Below are positions 1-11,264 of a DNA stretch of 38,667 bases, piece after piece. Both the position numbers and the translations under genes were made by a program. The notes under the pieces were generated by a model that ran no database searches, was not told the origin of the DNA, and saw only the letters and a program-made list of their open reading frames with translations. Position 1 is the first letter of the stretch. Each line of letters opens with the position of its first letter. Source of the stretch: Stentor coeruleus (lineage: Eukaryota > Ciliophora > Heterotrichea > Heterotrichida > Stentoridae); NCBI GenBank assembly GCA_001970955.1, contig MPUH01000714.1, positions 1-38,667 of the forward strand, given 5' to 3'.

Positions 1-82
1 TAATAATGCTATGTAAGTTGAAATTAATAGGAAATTAATGCTTATTCAAGATCGAAAAATGCTGTTTAAAGTAAAATTGCAT

Positions 83-188
83 TTCTTAATAAGGTTTCAA
101 TAAAGTTTTAGTTATTTTGGCTTTGGCCTGTAGTGAGTGACGTGTTAAAAATTCCACCATAGCCCTTACTTCTTAATAAGGTTTCAAT
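83..188. repeat. 19-bp direct repeat flanking 87-bp period at a start codon
   Basis: The 19-mer TTCTTAATAAGGTTTCAAT occurs at 83-101 and again at 170-188. The second copy runs into the ATG (187-189) of the RING/B-box/kelch gene. The repeat period is 87 bp. It may be a tandem duplication of the leader, or an insertion flanked by direct repeats like the 72-bp one just downstream. The rest of 1-186 shows no coding potential. Confidence 0.85.
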
Positions 189-2240
189 GGACTGTCCTGA
201 GTGCAAGTTAGAATTTGATGAGACTTCTCATTTACCCCGCATCCTAAATTTTTATTACATTAAAAAAAAAATTCCTATGAAAAATTAAACATGAATTTAT
301 ATTAATTACTATATCCTAACAGCATGCGGACACACCATATGTGATTCCTGTTTAAAAATTCGCTACAAAAAGAAAAATATCATATGCCCTCAATGCTCTA
401 TTACAACAATTGCTCAAAGCTTAAATATTCTCCCTTCAAATCTAGCTCTTCTTCAATTAAAACAAAAAAAACTAGTCCAAGACGTATGTAATAAGCATGG
501 TAAACCTATTGAAGCTTTTTGTTGCAACGATAAAGCTTTAGNGACGTATGTAATAAGCATGGTAAACCTATTGAAGCTTTTTGTTGCAACGATAAAGCTT
601 TAGTTTGTGTGATATGCTTATTAGAAGATGGACATAAATCACATGAATTAACAACAATACCTAAAGCAGCAAAAAAATATAGAGATCTTCTAAACAATTA
701 TAAACAACTTTCTAACTCTAATCTTGATTTTATCAATCGAGAAAACAAAGATCTTCAAGAAAAACAAGCCTCGCTGCTAATGAGCTACAACAAACTCCTC
801 AAAGACTTTCTTATAATTTTTGAAGTTATCAAAAAAATCGTAAATGAAAAAGAACTGCAAATCAAAGAAAGACTAAAGAAAACTTTAGACGACGAGATTG
901 ACTCTATAAATACAAAATCCTCTCAGCTTGCCAACTTTTCTGTAAACATCGAAACATTTAAAACAGAAGTTTTGTTATCAGAAAAAGAAAATGACTTAGA
1001 CATCATCCTAAATTTTTCTAAAAGAGAAGAACTTGCTAGGTCTGTGACTACAAAAATACAAGCATCGTTAAAAACAGATCAATTTGTCCAGTTTTCTATA
1101 GAATCTGAAGTTACGGCACTGATAAAGCAAATCCAAAACAAGTTTTTCCAAAAAATTGAAACTAAATCAACACCTACTATTAAAAAAAAACCCTTACCAG
1201 GAGCAACATCTTCTAATAAAAAAATAACTGCAAAACCATCTGGTAAAACAATATCTAAACCAGGTTCAGCATTGGATTGGAATAATATATCAGTTATATC
1301 AAGAGTTCATAGTGATGAAGATACACTTTCTATGAAGAGTTTTGATTTCAACTCTTTGTATAAACATCATGGAACTAAGTTTTATGCAATTTCTGGGTTT
1401 TCTGACAAAGCGCTTTCATCTGTTGAAATTTATGATTCAAATGCTGATAATTGGGCTATTGCTAATGATTGCTTTAACCCAAGAACTCAATTTGCCGCAA
1501 TTAATTATATTAATGATATTATGATTATTGGGGGAAAACAAGGAGGAAAAAGAATAAATACTATAGAGAAACTAAATATTAACACCAACACTTGGAGCAT
1601 GTGCCCATTCGCTCTCCCAACCCCTAAAAGTGGATTTGCAGCTTTATCTTTATCAAGTATTTTCTAAATAGATGATATTTATATAATAGGTGGTAACGAC
1701 GGTTCAGTTTTAAATACATTTGAAATGTATAACCTTGATGAATGGATAAGCCTTCCAAATTTATCTTCAAAACGTGATGAATTAGCAGCTGTTACAGGTC
1801 CAGATTTAAATATATATGCAATAGGAGGATATGGAGGTGATTCTTTAGTTCTTGAATCAGGAGAAATGTATAATATTGAAATTGATGCTTGGGAAAAAAT
1901 ACCAAATATGTCTTATCCTCGTAGAGCACTTTCTGTTATAACATTACCTGATGGGATTTATGCTATTGGAGGATATAATGGAAATTCTTATTTAAGAGAT
2001 ATGGAGAAATATGAATATAGAATGAAAAAATGGGTTAATTTAGCCCCTATGAAAACTGGAAGATGCACTTTAAGCTGTGTAGCTTCTGCTGATTGTCAAT
2101 ATATTTATGCTATTGGAGGGTTTAATGGGACTGCTTTGGGGAATGTTGAGAGATATTCGGTTGTGGAGAATAAATGGGAAGATGTTACACCTTTGAAATG
2201 CCCGAGATTTATGCATTGTTCTGTAGCTTATAATGATTAA
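187..2240 (+). CDS. RING-B-box-coiled coil-kelch protein (TRIM-like), interrupted copy
   Basis: Probable E3 ubiquitin ligase of TRIM-like build with a kelch propeller for substrate binding. Reading needs three pieces removed: the 72-bp insert (241-312), one copy of the 61-bp duplication plus the N (62 nt), and a 15-nt intron (1657-1671). That leaves 1905 nt, about 634 aa in one frame. The N-terminus is then a canonical C3HC4 RING: C3, C6, C23, H25, C28, C31, C43, C46. A B-box2 follows: C77, H80, C88, D91, C96, C99, H105, H108. Next come a coiled coil (roughly residues 115-290) and a basic linker. The C-terminal half has about six kelch repeats with the usual double glycines (IIGGKQGG, IIGGNDGS, AIGGYGGD, AIGGYNGN, AIGGFNGT). 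The start is the ATG four residues before the first RING cysteine pair is complete. The stop is TAA. RING, B-box and kelch are clear; ligase activity and substrate are inferred. Confidence 0.85.
241..319. mobile_element. 72-bp IES-like insertion between 7-bp direct repeats
   Basis: ATCCTAA stands at 241-247 and again at 313-319. Removing exactly one repeat plus the sequence between (72 nt, a multiple of three) joins the two halves of the RING finger as ...LPRIL-TACGHTIC... The insert is very AT-rich and carries in-frame TAA and TGA. It has no GT...AG boundaries and is almost five times longer than every intron seen here, so an intron is unlikely. The repeat contains TA, the boundary dinucleotide known for internal eliminated sequences in several ciliates. 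Identification as an IES is inference. Confidence 0.6.
481..603. repeat. 61-bp perfect duplication around a single N (assembly join)
   Basis: Bases 481-541 and 543-603 are identical, and base 542 is N. The duplicated segment encodes the start of the B-box. With both copies present the frame shifts by 62 nt. With one copy it reads through a perfect B-box2. This is most simply two contigs with overlapping ends that were scaffolded with a 1-base gap instead of being merged. Confidence 0.9.
1657..1671 (+). other. 15-nt intron in the kelch domain
   Basis: GTATTTTCTAAATAG. It contains an in-frame TAA. Removing it joins ...LSLSN-DIYIIGGNDG..., a standard kelch blade, in one frame. Confidence 0.93.
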
Positions 2241-2674
2241 GTTAAGAGTTTTTTTTTTGGGTGGTGGGGTTATTGTGATGGCTTTTGGGATATCATGCGA
2301 GTGTTTTTTGGATTTTTGGAGGTTTTTAGAGGTGGAAAATGTGAGATTTTGAATTTTTTTAGATTTTAATGAGGATAGTAGAATATGAAAAAAAAGCCTA
2401 AGTTTTATTTTTTGCTTCTAAATAATAGGTGCTAGTATGACTAGTATTTTGCAAGGATAAAGTTTACAAGCATAATAAAAGCAAATGTAATTAGTTTTTA
2501 TGGTACAAAGTTTAAATAGACATGATTTTTGTAATTATTTAGCTATATGATTTGGATTTTATGCAAATAATAACTACTAAAATTTTATACTATTTTCTAC
2601 TCTATTAGAAATAGATACAACTTAGTTTTCATACACTTTTATCGTCTTTATGCATATCAAACTGTTGAATATAA
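2241..2674. other. Intergenic, G/T-rich then AT-rich
   Basis: 434 bp with no gene seen. The first part, which is the 3' flank of the kelch gene, is strongly G-over-C: I count 31 G and 5 C over 2281-2400. The last 150 bp, ahead of the next start, lose this bias. Confidence 0.7.
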
Positions 2675-4021
2675 ATGGAGGTAGACAAAGCTATAAAGCT
2701 TAGAATTGAAAGTTCTAAAAAGCCTGTAATCTGTTCTATAATCGCATTAGGATTCTTAGCATTTATCATATGCATTATTGTAGCAGCAACAGTAACTCCA
2801 GAGGTTGTTGATTCTGAAAGTTTGACAATTGAAAATTGTAATAAGGGTGGAACTTTACTTTGCTTCGATAGTAAAGATCTTATTCACACTTATCATATGA
2901 ACTTAATCCTAGAGAAATACAATCAGTTTTTGTACTTAGAAATTGATTTTAATTCTAATAACACAATAGATTCAGAATTAGGGTTCAATTTTACACTATT
3001 AGCAGAAGATGGGAAATCTAATCATCTTATAAAGAAAAAAAATAGAACTATCGATATTGACTGTGAAAAAGGATATTGTAAATCACGATCTCTTTTATAT
3101 ATACCATATATATATTATACAGACTACAGTTTAACCCTAGCTATAAATGGATCATTAGAAACTGATTCAATGATTTTTAGATTGAAATTTATAACTAAAG
3201 AGTTCACAAAATATTTTCTAGGCGTGAAATATTTTTTCTTCTCAATCTCTGTTATATCAAATTTATTGTTTATCTTATCAATTAGAAGAATCCCTTTTAG
3301 ATTTTGGAGCTTTCAGACTAGATTAGTTGGAGTTATGGGAATATCTTTAATGATATTTAATGAACCTTTATTAGCTGCAACATTAAACTTGCTTTCCCCA
3401 GGCTGGTCAGGCCTTTCTGTATTTTGTAATATTCAATTTGTTGTATTTTTATTACTATTTTGGCTCGCATCACTTCAGCATTTTCAAGATTTTAAATGCA
3501 AGATAATAGCATTGATATTAGAAGCTATATTTTTAGTTATAATATTTTCTTTGCTTTTTGTTGTTTATCTATATGCTACAATAAACTATAGATACAATCC
3601 AACATTTGATTGGAAAAAACAATATGGTAAACCAGAAAGAGCTATATATGGAGCTTTTATATTTTTTATTGTAGCTTTTGCGCTATGGATTGCATTTCTA
3701 ACAATCTGGTCTTTACTTAACTTCAATTCTTATATGCTTCGTGATAAAATATTCAGAATTAGCAATATTATAATGATGATCGTAACCTTTATAGGTATCG
3801 GTGTTGGATCATTTCAGCCATTACCTCGAACAACAACTTTACTACTACTTTCTGTTGCTGTTTTTAATATATACTTTATAATAGTTCAATGGCTTTACAC
3901 TCCATCATATTTCTCTTATCTTCAGTATATACAAGAAATTGCTACTATTCCAAATGAAAATCCAAATAATATTGACCCAAATGACACTTTATCTCATCAG
4001 CAAATAGAAAATAAGATTTAA
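2675..4021 (+). CDS. Multi-pass membrane protein, TMEM181/Wntless (GOST)-like
   Basis: 448 aa. There is a short cytoplasmic N-terminus and a first membrane segment at about residues 19-39. A lumenal or extracellular domain of about 140 residues follows, with paired cysteines (NCNKGGTLLC, DCEKGYC) and several N-glycosylation sequons (NNT, NFT, NRT, NGS). About seven further hydrophobic segments run from residue 185 to 415, then a polar tail. This one-plus-seven layout with a small beta-rich lumenal domain matches the GOST group (TMEM181, Wntless, TMEM87), which act in secretory-pathway cargo handling or signalling. The NEPLLAATLN segment between the second and third late helices resembles the conserved turn of TMEM181/Wntless. 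It ends with TAA and converges on the next gene 76 bp away. The topology is firm; the family is moderate. Confidence 0.55.
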   Translation: MEVDKAIKLRIESSKKPVICSIIALGFLAFIICIIVAATVTPEVVDSESLTIENCNKGGTLLCFDSKDLIHTYHMNLILEKYNQFLYLEIDFNSNNTIDSELGFNFTLLAEDGKSNHLIKKKNRTIDIDCEKGYCKSRSLLYIPYIYYTDYSLTLAINGSLETDSMIFRLKFITKEFTKYFLGVKYFFFSISVISNLLFILSIRRIPFRFWSFQTRLVGVMGISLMIFNEPLLAATLNLLSPGWSGLSVFCNIQFVVFLLLFWLASLQHFQDFKCKIIALILEAIFLVIIFSLLFVVYLYATINYRYNPTFDWKKQYGKPERAIYGAFIFFIVAFALWIAFLTIWSLLNFNSYMLRDKIFRISNIIMMIVTFIGIGVGSFQPLPRTTTLLLLSVAVFNIYFIIVQWLYTPSYFSYLQYIQEIATIPNENPNNIDPNDTLSHQQIENKI

Positions 4022-4097
4022 TTAGATTACGATTTAACTTGAAATTATGAGTTTAAATTTATATTTTGTTGTATTTATGAGTAATATCTATTACTAA

Positions 4098-5651
4098 TTA
4101 TAATTTCTTAGCTGGTAAACTCATAGTCAGTCCAAAAGGTGGTGGAGGTTGTTTAGATTTATGCTTTTTCTTCTCGATAAACGGTCTGTCTCTAGGTTTT
4201 TTGAATTCTTCAGGAATAATTAGTAAATCTTTAGATGATGCAAAAGGATTATTAAGGTTTTTCTTCATAATATGCCCATATATCTCCCAGTTTTCTCTAG
4301 TAGTTAAGGTTTTTGGGACTTTTGCCAGAACTTTTGGTATTGAATATGGAGGATTAAGTCCCCATTCTTTATTTGTCAGGAGTTTCAGATTGAAAATATC
4401 AACTGGAGTTAATTCTTCATTCCCTGATAACTGTTTATAGACTTTTACTACATCTTTTGAAGGCTTTTTTATAGGTAAAGTGCTTAAGCTTTGAGAATTA
4501 CTGAATGTATGTCCTTGAGGGTCTGGGCTGGTTTCTGGTAGCGATTCTAAAAGCTTTGAATTTTGTATAGGTTTTAGGGTCACTGATTCTTTTTTTATTG
4601 ATTGTGACTGACTGTTTGCAATTTTTCTTTCTGATTGAACTTTTTTCAATGATTTGGTTAAAAGTGCATGTTCTGCTTCTTCAGGACTTAAAAGTTTTTC
4701 AAGAAACACTCCTGGAGCTAGGCGTAGTTTATCCAAATCAATAGCACCTTTAACTTTTTTTGTTTGCTCAAGAGGTTCAAGTTTCATATGACTAGACTGA
4801 GTAGGGTGTCTAGTAACATATGGAGAAAACGTTTCAATAATCGGAGGTAAGTTTTTTTGTTCAACTTCTTGTACTTCAGGCTCTTTAATTTTATACCCAA
4901 CTTGCTCATAATCTGAATTTTTCAAAATCTTCAAAGGGGTTATAACTATTAGCCCACCTTTAGAATCATGTGTATAATTAGGAACTTTTCCTCCAAATTT
5001 AAGCATAATCATATTCCTTTTCTTTTTTTCTTCCAATTTAACTTGTTTCAATCTTTCCTTTTCAATAAGCTTAACTTTATTATCTCTTTCTTTTTTCAAT
5101 CTCATAAATTCTTCATGTTCATCAAAACTTCGCTCTTTATAATCAATAGGTTCAATTTTTACTTCTTCGTCATAGATTTGGGGAGTTGGTTTTAGGTTTT
5201 TTTTGAAGAGTTTGGTTTTATTAAAAGTTGTACGGAAGGTGTTGGATTTTGTATCGTTTAACACACTTGTTACTGTTGATTCTTGCCTTTTGAACTTTTT
5301 ATGAACTGGAATGACACTTCGAGCCCAGGAGTCTATAAGAGTTGGTACTGGTTCTTCAAGCTCATCAAATTCCCATTCGATTTCAGAATCAATTCTTAAG
5401 TAAAAGCTTTCTATAACAGATAAAATAAGGCATTCCACAGAAGTAATTCCATAAGGAATAGCCTTGCGAGCAATCTCTTTATCATATAATGCTTTCATCA
5501 TACATTCCATAACCAAATCAATAGTTTCTTGTGCTAGCATAAATCCTACATTAAATTCTGAAGGATCCAATAACACAACTTCAACTTCTTCAACCTTTTC
5601 ACTCTCCTCGGTTTGTTTTTTAGATTCTACCTTAGTAGGATTTGCCTTCAT
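4098..5651 (-). CDS. C2orf81-like protein (DUF4639)
   Basis: 517 aa, hydrophilic, with a Lys/Glu-rich coiled-coil stretch around residues 180-220 and a proline-rich C-terminus. The N-terminal third (about residues 30-125) resembles animal C2orf81: an acidic leader, a helical segment with CMMKALYDKEIARKAIPYGI, then EEPVPTLIDSWARSVIPVHK, which matches the conserved EPxxxxxDSWAxxxxPV block of that family as I know it. C2orf81 has no settled biochemical role. Its presence in ciliates and animals suggests a cilium-related job, which is inference. It starts 72 bp downstream of the stop of the large RCC1-GAP gene on the same strand. The stop is TAA. The family call rests on the N-terminal block only. 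Confidence 0.55.
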   Translation of the reverse strand: MKANPTKVESKKQTEESEKVEEVEVVLLDPSEFNVGFMLAQETIDLVMECMMKALYDKEIARKAIPYGITSVECLILSVIESFYLRIDSEIEWEFDELEEPVPTLIDSWARSVIPVHKKFKRQESTVTSVLNDTKSNTFRTTFNKTKLFKKNLKPTPQIYDEEVKIEPIDYKERSFDEHEEFMRLKKERDNKVKLIEKERLKQVKLEEKKKRNMIMLKFGGKVPNYTHDSKGGLIVITPLKILKNSDYEQVGYKIKEPEVQEVEQKNLPPIIETFSPYVTRHPTQSSHMKLEPLEQTKKVKGAIDLDKLRLAPGVFLEKLLSPEEAEHALLTKSLKKVQSERKIANSQSQSIKKESVTLKPIQNSKLLESLPETSPDPQGHTFSNSQSLSTLPIKKPSKDVVKVYKQLSGNEELTPVDIFNLKLLTNKEWGLNPPYSIPKVLAKVPKTLTTRENWEIYGHIMKKNLNNPFASSKDLLIIPEEFKKPRDRPFIEKKKHKSKQPPPPFGLTMSLPAKKL

Positions 5652-5723
5652 AATATTAATATATCCCTAAAAGAAATACAACTTTACAAATATAAAAATA
5701 ATTAATATCCATTCCTAATAGCT

Positions 5724-8700
5724 TTAATCTAAATTTTTATCAGGTGCTTGAAGATGTCGTGTAGTCTCATCTTCTTCATTAGATTTTTCTTCTTTAGTTT
5801 TATTCTTATCAACTTTTTTCTTAGAATTTGGTATATTAACAAGCGATATGCTAATATTTTGTATATACGCAGCAATTTTATCTTCCATCCTTCCTATCAT
5901 ATCCAAAAGAGCCATTTGAGAAAACCCAAATTTAATTGCAAAAGACCTACTTGGTAAAATAGTTCTAAATAAGCCTTACATTTTATCTTTTTCTAAAAAC
6001 TTAGCTTCTTCTCTAAGTTCAGCTATATATTCAGATGGTATTTTTTCATACAACAATAATTCTTCTTGTCTAAACTCATCTCTTCCACATAAATTCAATC
6101 TACCTTTAGAATGAGTGACAATCATAGTAATAAACTCTCCTTCAACTTCAAAAGAAAAAATTATATCTTTAGGTTTCATGTTTTCAGGTATAAAATACTC
6201 TTTAATAATCCCTTTTCTATTCAGTTCAGAAAGAGATCTTTTCATAAAACCTCTTAATGACTCTTTCATTTCATCAGTCAAATTCTCAAACAAATTTATC
6301 GACATTTCCTTCTTACTTGTATACTCTCTAATTTTATTAAGGAAAATCGAGAACATAACTGAGTCTGAAAATCTTTCTAAATCTCTATTGCTCCCTCCAT
6401 ATTCCACATTGAATAATAAATGTTTTTTTTCCTTTAAACTTAAACTTGAAGTTTTTTGTTTTTCATTCAAAATATCAAGCAAATGGTCGAAAATTCTTGT
6501 AAGTTTCTGTTGCAAGGCACAATGATGCTTTCTTCTTTTAAATTCAGTCTCACATCCAAGTTCTATATTCTTAAAATATTTTTCTCTATTTTTTTCTACA
6601 AATGCCTTTTGTTCAGCATCAGTAACATCAATCGCCATATCGTTTTCCGCAGCAAAAATCGTATCAACACAATGAATAAGAGAATTAACCCGTTCAACAG
6701 ATTTATAGTCACGTAAATATTCTTCACATATTTCTTTATATTGATTAAGATAATCATTTATATTCCCTTTTTTTATTTTTTTACACCCTGTCGCAAGGAT
6801 TTTTGTATACAAAAACACAGGACTATTAGGGGGCATTGGATCATAGACTTCAATAACAGGTTTGAAATTGTTTGGAGCCATATCTCTAGGAATAAGCATT
6901 TCACATTCTGGACATCGGACTATAGATTGATCTTGTCTTAATGCTCTTGTATATAAAGATAAATTTAATTGTTCTGTATGAGAATAAGTTTTCATAGGTG
7001 GAACACTAACAAGAGCTTTACATAACAATATCAAAGGATCATAACTTGGGTTATTAACCCTTAAATCTTCTAAATTACTAGCTGTAATTGAATGCATACG
7101 TATAAGTGATCGTCCTGATACAGTTATTTCTTTATCAAAAGCTGAAAGTGAATTTAAAAACATGGATTCAAGGAACATCTCTTCAAGTTCAGGTTTTTTG
7201 TTGATGATTTTTTCTAGTAATTCTACTTTGAGTTCAAGATTTTTTTCGTTTATTAAATTGAATTCATTGATATCTGAGTACCATCTTTCATTTGATGCTC
7301 CAATTTTAATCCCTGAAAAAAATGATCTTAGAGAATCAGAAATGCTGTTGAGGTTTTCTATAGAACTTGCTTGTTTGTTTTCTACTAAGACATAATAATC
7401 TAAAGGATTTTGTACTGCATCACAGAGAGGTTTGAATATCATGCTTAGGATTGTATGTGTTGTCATAAGGACTACGTCGATTTGGTAGTCAAATTTTTTA
7501 AGTTTCAAGTCGAATTTTGTAGTGCATTTGTTGATGAAATCTTTAACTATTAAGGTTATTATATCGGAAAACTCGTCTTCACGGACGAATTTTCTGAAGC
7601 AATCGACAAAATATTGCATAAGCTGACGAAGTTTTGACATCCTTCTATCCACAATATTTCTGCTTATTTGATATGCTGTTATTTTGTTACTTATTTTAAC
7701 AGTGTTATTAGGGGTATTTTTTTGGCAGTTTAGAGGATTTGGATCAATACCATTTTCATCCATATGGACAACGTTACTTAGACTCTGTATAACAGTTTCA
7801 GCAAAAGTTCTGATTTTTATCATATCAACCTCACTTGCTGTGATGATTTTATTTATCAGCTCTTTATAAATCACAGCATCAGGATCTTCGAAAAAATCTG
7901 GAAATTTTGCGTTTTTTTTCTCAAGCAACTTATTTAATAACATTCTTGCTAAATATATTGATGTATATATAAGTCTATAATCTTTTTCCATATCACAATA
8001 TATAAGATTAAGCATTTCAATTTTCTTTTTTTCATCTAACTTTAAAGTCATGAGTTTAAACATATAACAAACATGTATCTGATAAGTTGTTACAAGAGAT
8101 GAATAAAATATCAACCTATTCTCAGTATCAGAATTATTTGATCTTCCATCACTAACAAGCTTACATTTAAAAGGATCTTGTTGTAATCTTGAAAGCATCT
8201 TATGTTCGACTTTAACAAAAAAACTTTCTTGGTTTTTATCTGAAGCTGTAAGTTCTACAAATTTATCTATGCAATCATTGAATTTTATAGCAATTTGTTT
8301 ATCAACTTCTCTTATATTAAGTTCATTGAGCTCATCAGGTTCATTTTGTAAAAGTAATTGAATATCAATAACCTGCTCTTTAATTGAATCTTCAGCTTTA
8401 TTACCTTTAGAAAGATACCGAGATAAGTCAACATATTTGCCTGAAAAAGCTTTGGTTCTAATTTTAGAATCTGTTGGCTCACCTGTTCTTCCTCCATATG
8501 TATATCCCCATGTAAAAACATTTCCTTGATCTGAAACTAAAACTCCATGTGATTGACCAATACTAAAATGACTGATTTTTTCTCCAGGTATACTTAAAAC
8601 AATAGGTTTACATAATTCTTTATCATTAGTTTCAGGTTTCGCTGATGCTATTCTTTTATGCATTTGTTTTCCCCAACAATATACTGCTAGACCATTTTCT

Positions 8701-11264
8701 ACAAGTGCTGCTGAATGGCATTCACTTGCAAAAGCTCGTTTAAAACTTATCTCTTCAAGACCTCTAATTGGAACTGGTTGAATTATTTCTAATTCTTCTT
8801 CAGGGAAACACACTTCACCCCAATGATATATTTTTTTATAAGAATTTATTGCTAGAGTGTGATTTGTCCCACAAGTGGCAAATTCCCAGTCATGGTTGAT
8901 TAATAATAATACAGGATCATATACTGTGTCTTTTTTACCATTACCAATTTGTCCTTTCCACCCGGATCCCCATAAGAAAAGGGCTTTTTTTTTGTTTAGT
9001 GCAAGAGAATGAGATGCTCCACATGATATCTGGATAATATCATTAAGTCCTTCAATAATAGTCGGAGTACTATAAACAACTGTTGGATTTAATCTTCCTT
9101 GTCCTAATTTCCCATTTTCCGCACTTCCAAAAGAAAAAACTTGTCCTTTCGCATTAAGTACCATTGAATGATTCAACCCAGCAGCAGCTTGGACAATAGT
9201 CTCAGATTTAAGTGACACAATAATCTCAGGAAACTGTTGTGAAAATGTTAATGCTTTATTCCCAAGTTGTCCATAGCTATTCGCTCCCCATGATAAGACT
9301 TTTCCATCTTTACATATCCCTATAACATGAAAAGCTCCACAAGCCATAGAAGTAATACAAACCTTACTAGTCGTACTAAGTCTAGGAATCAAAGTAAAAG
9401 TACTATAAACTCCATTATCTTCAGAATAATCTTCTATATCCCCATAAGCAATAGCCATTTGACCATATTTATTAGTCCCTGAAGCAATAACTTCACCTTT
9501 ATCAGTCAATAACATAGTATTTTCTTCTAAACAATAAACTTTTACTATTTTTGTTGAATTTTCTTTAACAGTTTGTTCTTCATTAACCTCATCTTCATCA
9601 TCTTTTGTTGGAAATTGTTGTGAACATATTGTCAATTCTCCAGGCAAACTTGCTGTAATACTATCATCTCTACCCAATATACTACATTCATTTTCTAAAG
9701 TCCATGAATAAATACAACCTTTATTAGAAAGAGCTAAAAAACTATTCCCAGCTCCTGCGACTTGATAAAAACTCGCCCCTTCTAATTCTTTGTGTTTTTT
9801 ATTCAAACAAACAATAGTCCCTTTGCCAATTTGATTTAAAAAACCAACTCTTTCTATAATAACACAATAATTCTTCCCTATAGCAATATCAATAATATCA
9901 AAAGTATACGTAAACTGTTCCGGTTTTTCAAAATAAGTCTTATAAATCTCATTACCAAATTTACAATCATTAGCTTCCCCCCAAAAATAACTATTACCAT
10001 CTTTGCATTTACAGAAACTTGAGTTCGCTCCAGCTTTTATAAATTCTATATCACCAAGATCAGCCCCAATATTCTCAGGACGTGAACTATTTTCCAATCT
10101 TCCATTACCTAATTTACCATGATCTCCATTTCCCCAAGTCATAATAAACCCAGAAGACATAAGTGCCATACAATGTGAAAACCCACAGCTAATATCTTTA
10201 ACATAAACTCTTTCAGTTACAAGACCAGTTATAAGTTTTATATTTCTACAAGTTGGTGAACGATTTTTACCTAATGAAGCTGAACCTTTAGTTCCCCAAC
10301 TATAAACAAAACCATCAAAACTAAGAACTATGACAAAGTCAAGACCACAACAAACTTTAGCGCAACATACTGATTCAGGAAGATTTATTAAATAATAACA
10401 AAGAGTGAATTCTTTAATGAGTTCAGCACTGAGTTGACCATGTCTTTGAGGAATAATAAGATCTTTACGACCTAAAATGTATAGAACACCACGACTTTGT
10501 TTGCATTTGTATACAAGTTCATATAGGGGTCTTAGTGTTATACCTTTACCAGGAAGACGCATTTTTTTGAAATTGATGAAATTACGAATTTGCTCTGTAG
10601 TAAATTGTGAATGAATTTCGGTTTTCATTAAGTCTATGAATGTGGACTCTTTTATTATCCGAGATTTGAAGTAATCCATGAACTCTATTTTTTTACTTCG
10701 TAAAAAAGCTACGATTTCTTGGCGAATATGATTAGTTAAAAAAATGTTGGGATGATTTTTTTTTTCTTCTGGTGTGAGATTGTAAGGGGGCTGCTCTGTA
10801 ATATTCTCATCGATTTCTTTAGCGAAGTTTTCATCGTCTTCGTTGGTCTCTTCGTCTATTAAAACATTAGGTTTTTCTTTAGCAACTATCGCGGTAAAAT
10901 TCGGGCCGCATTGAACTTGTGAAGCATTAACTCTGTATAGTGGATGGGTTAGAGAATAATAGACTGGTTTTTCTATATAATCGATTTCATTATCATTAAA
11001 TCCTAGTTGAAAGTATAAATCTGATTCGGAAGATTCTTCTTTTTTCTTATTTTCATCATCATCTGAATTTAGTTCTGAAGAACTTTGGCTAGGTGAGTCA
11101 GATTTTACAGTTTTTTCCTTAACTCTATCATAATAATTTTTACCCCAAACATATATTTGCCCATAAGTACCAACAGCTGCAGCATGTCCTTCAGAACAAC
11201 TTAAATAATTCTGTTGAACCTTGATAGCATCCATTATTATAATATAAGGTTTCAGGTTGATCAA
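5724..11264 (-). CDS. Giant RCC1-repeat protein with IQGAP-like Ras-GAP region
   Basis: About 1841 aa after removal of a 15-nt intron (5965-5979), which adds the last 79 codons. Residues ~20-1010 hold about 13 RCC1-type blades, enough for two propellers, with signatures such as CGFSHCMALMSSG, WGANSYGQLGN and CGASHSLAL. A helical insert at ~170-270 separates the first blades. Residues ~1060-1760 are helical and resemble the IQGAP GAP-related domain. The tail from ~1690 on (NRKGIIKEYFIPENMKPKDI, IIFSFEVEGEF, then the exon-2 part FAIKFGFSQMALLDMIGRM) aligns in order with the RasGAP C-terminal domain of IQGAPs. An arginine in YLARMLLNKLL is a possible finger, but this is weak. A CPECEMLIPRDMAP motif sits inside the helical region. 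Such a protein would regulate small GTPases or the cytoskeleton. The second Met (11234) is an equally good start, since RCC1 homology begins near residue 25. Confidence 0.8.
5965..5979 (-). other. 15-nt intron near the 3' end of the RCC1-GAP gene
   Basis: On the coding strand: GTAAGGCTTATTTAG. The TAA that would end the long reading frame lies inside it. Splicing joins ...LEKDKI-TILPSRSFAIKFG... and runs on to a stop at 5724-5726, completing the RasGAP C-terminal-like domain. Confidence 0.9.

Noticed and set aside
241-319. Ordinary spliceosomal intron in the RING region
   Set aside because: No phase of the 72-nt segment gives GT...AG ends, and its length is far outside the 15-16 nt seen for the other introns.
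8312-8521. Small minus-strand frame inside the RCC1-GAP gene
   Set aside because: Overlaps strongly conserved RCC1 coding sequence in another frame; shadow.
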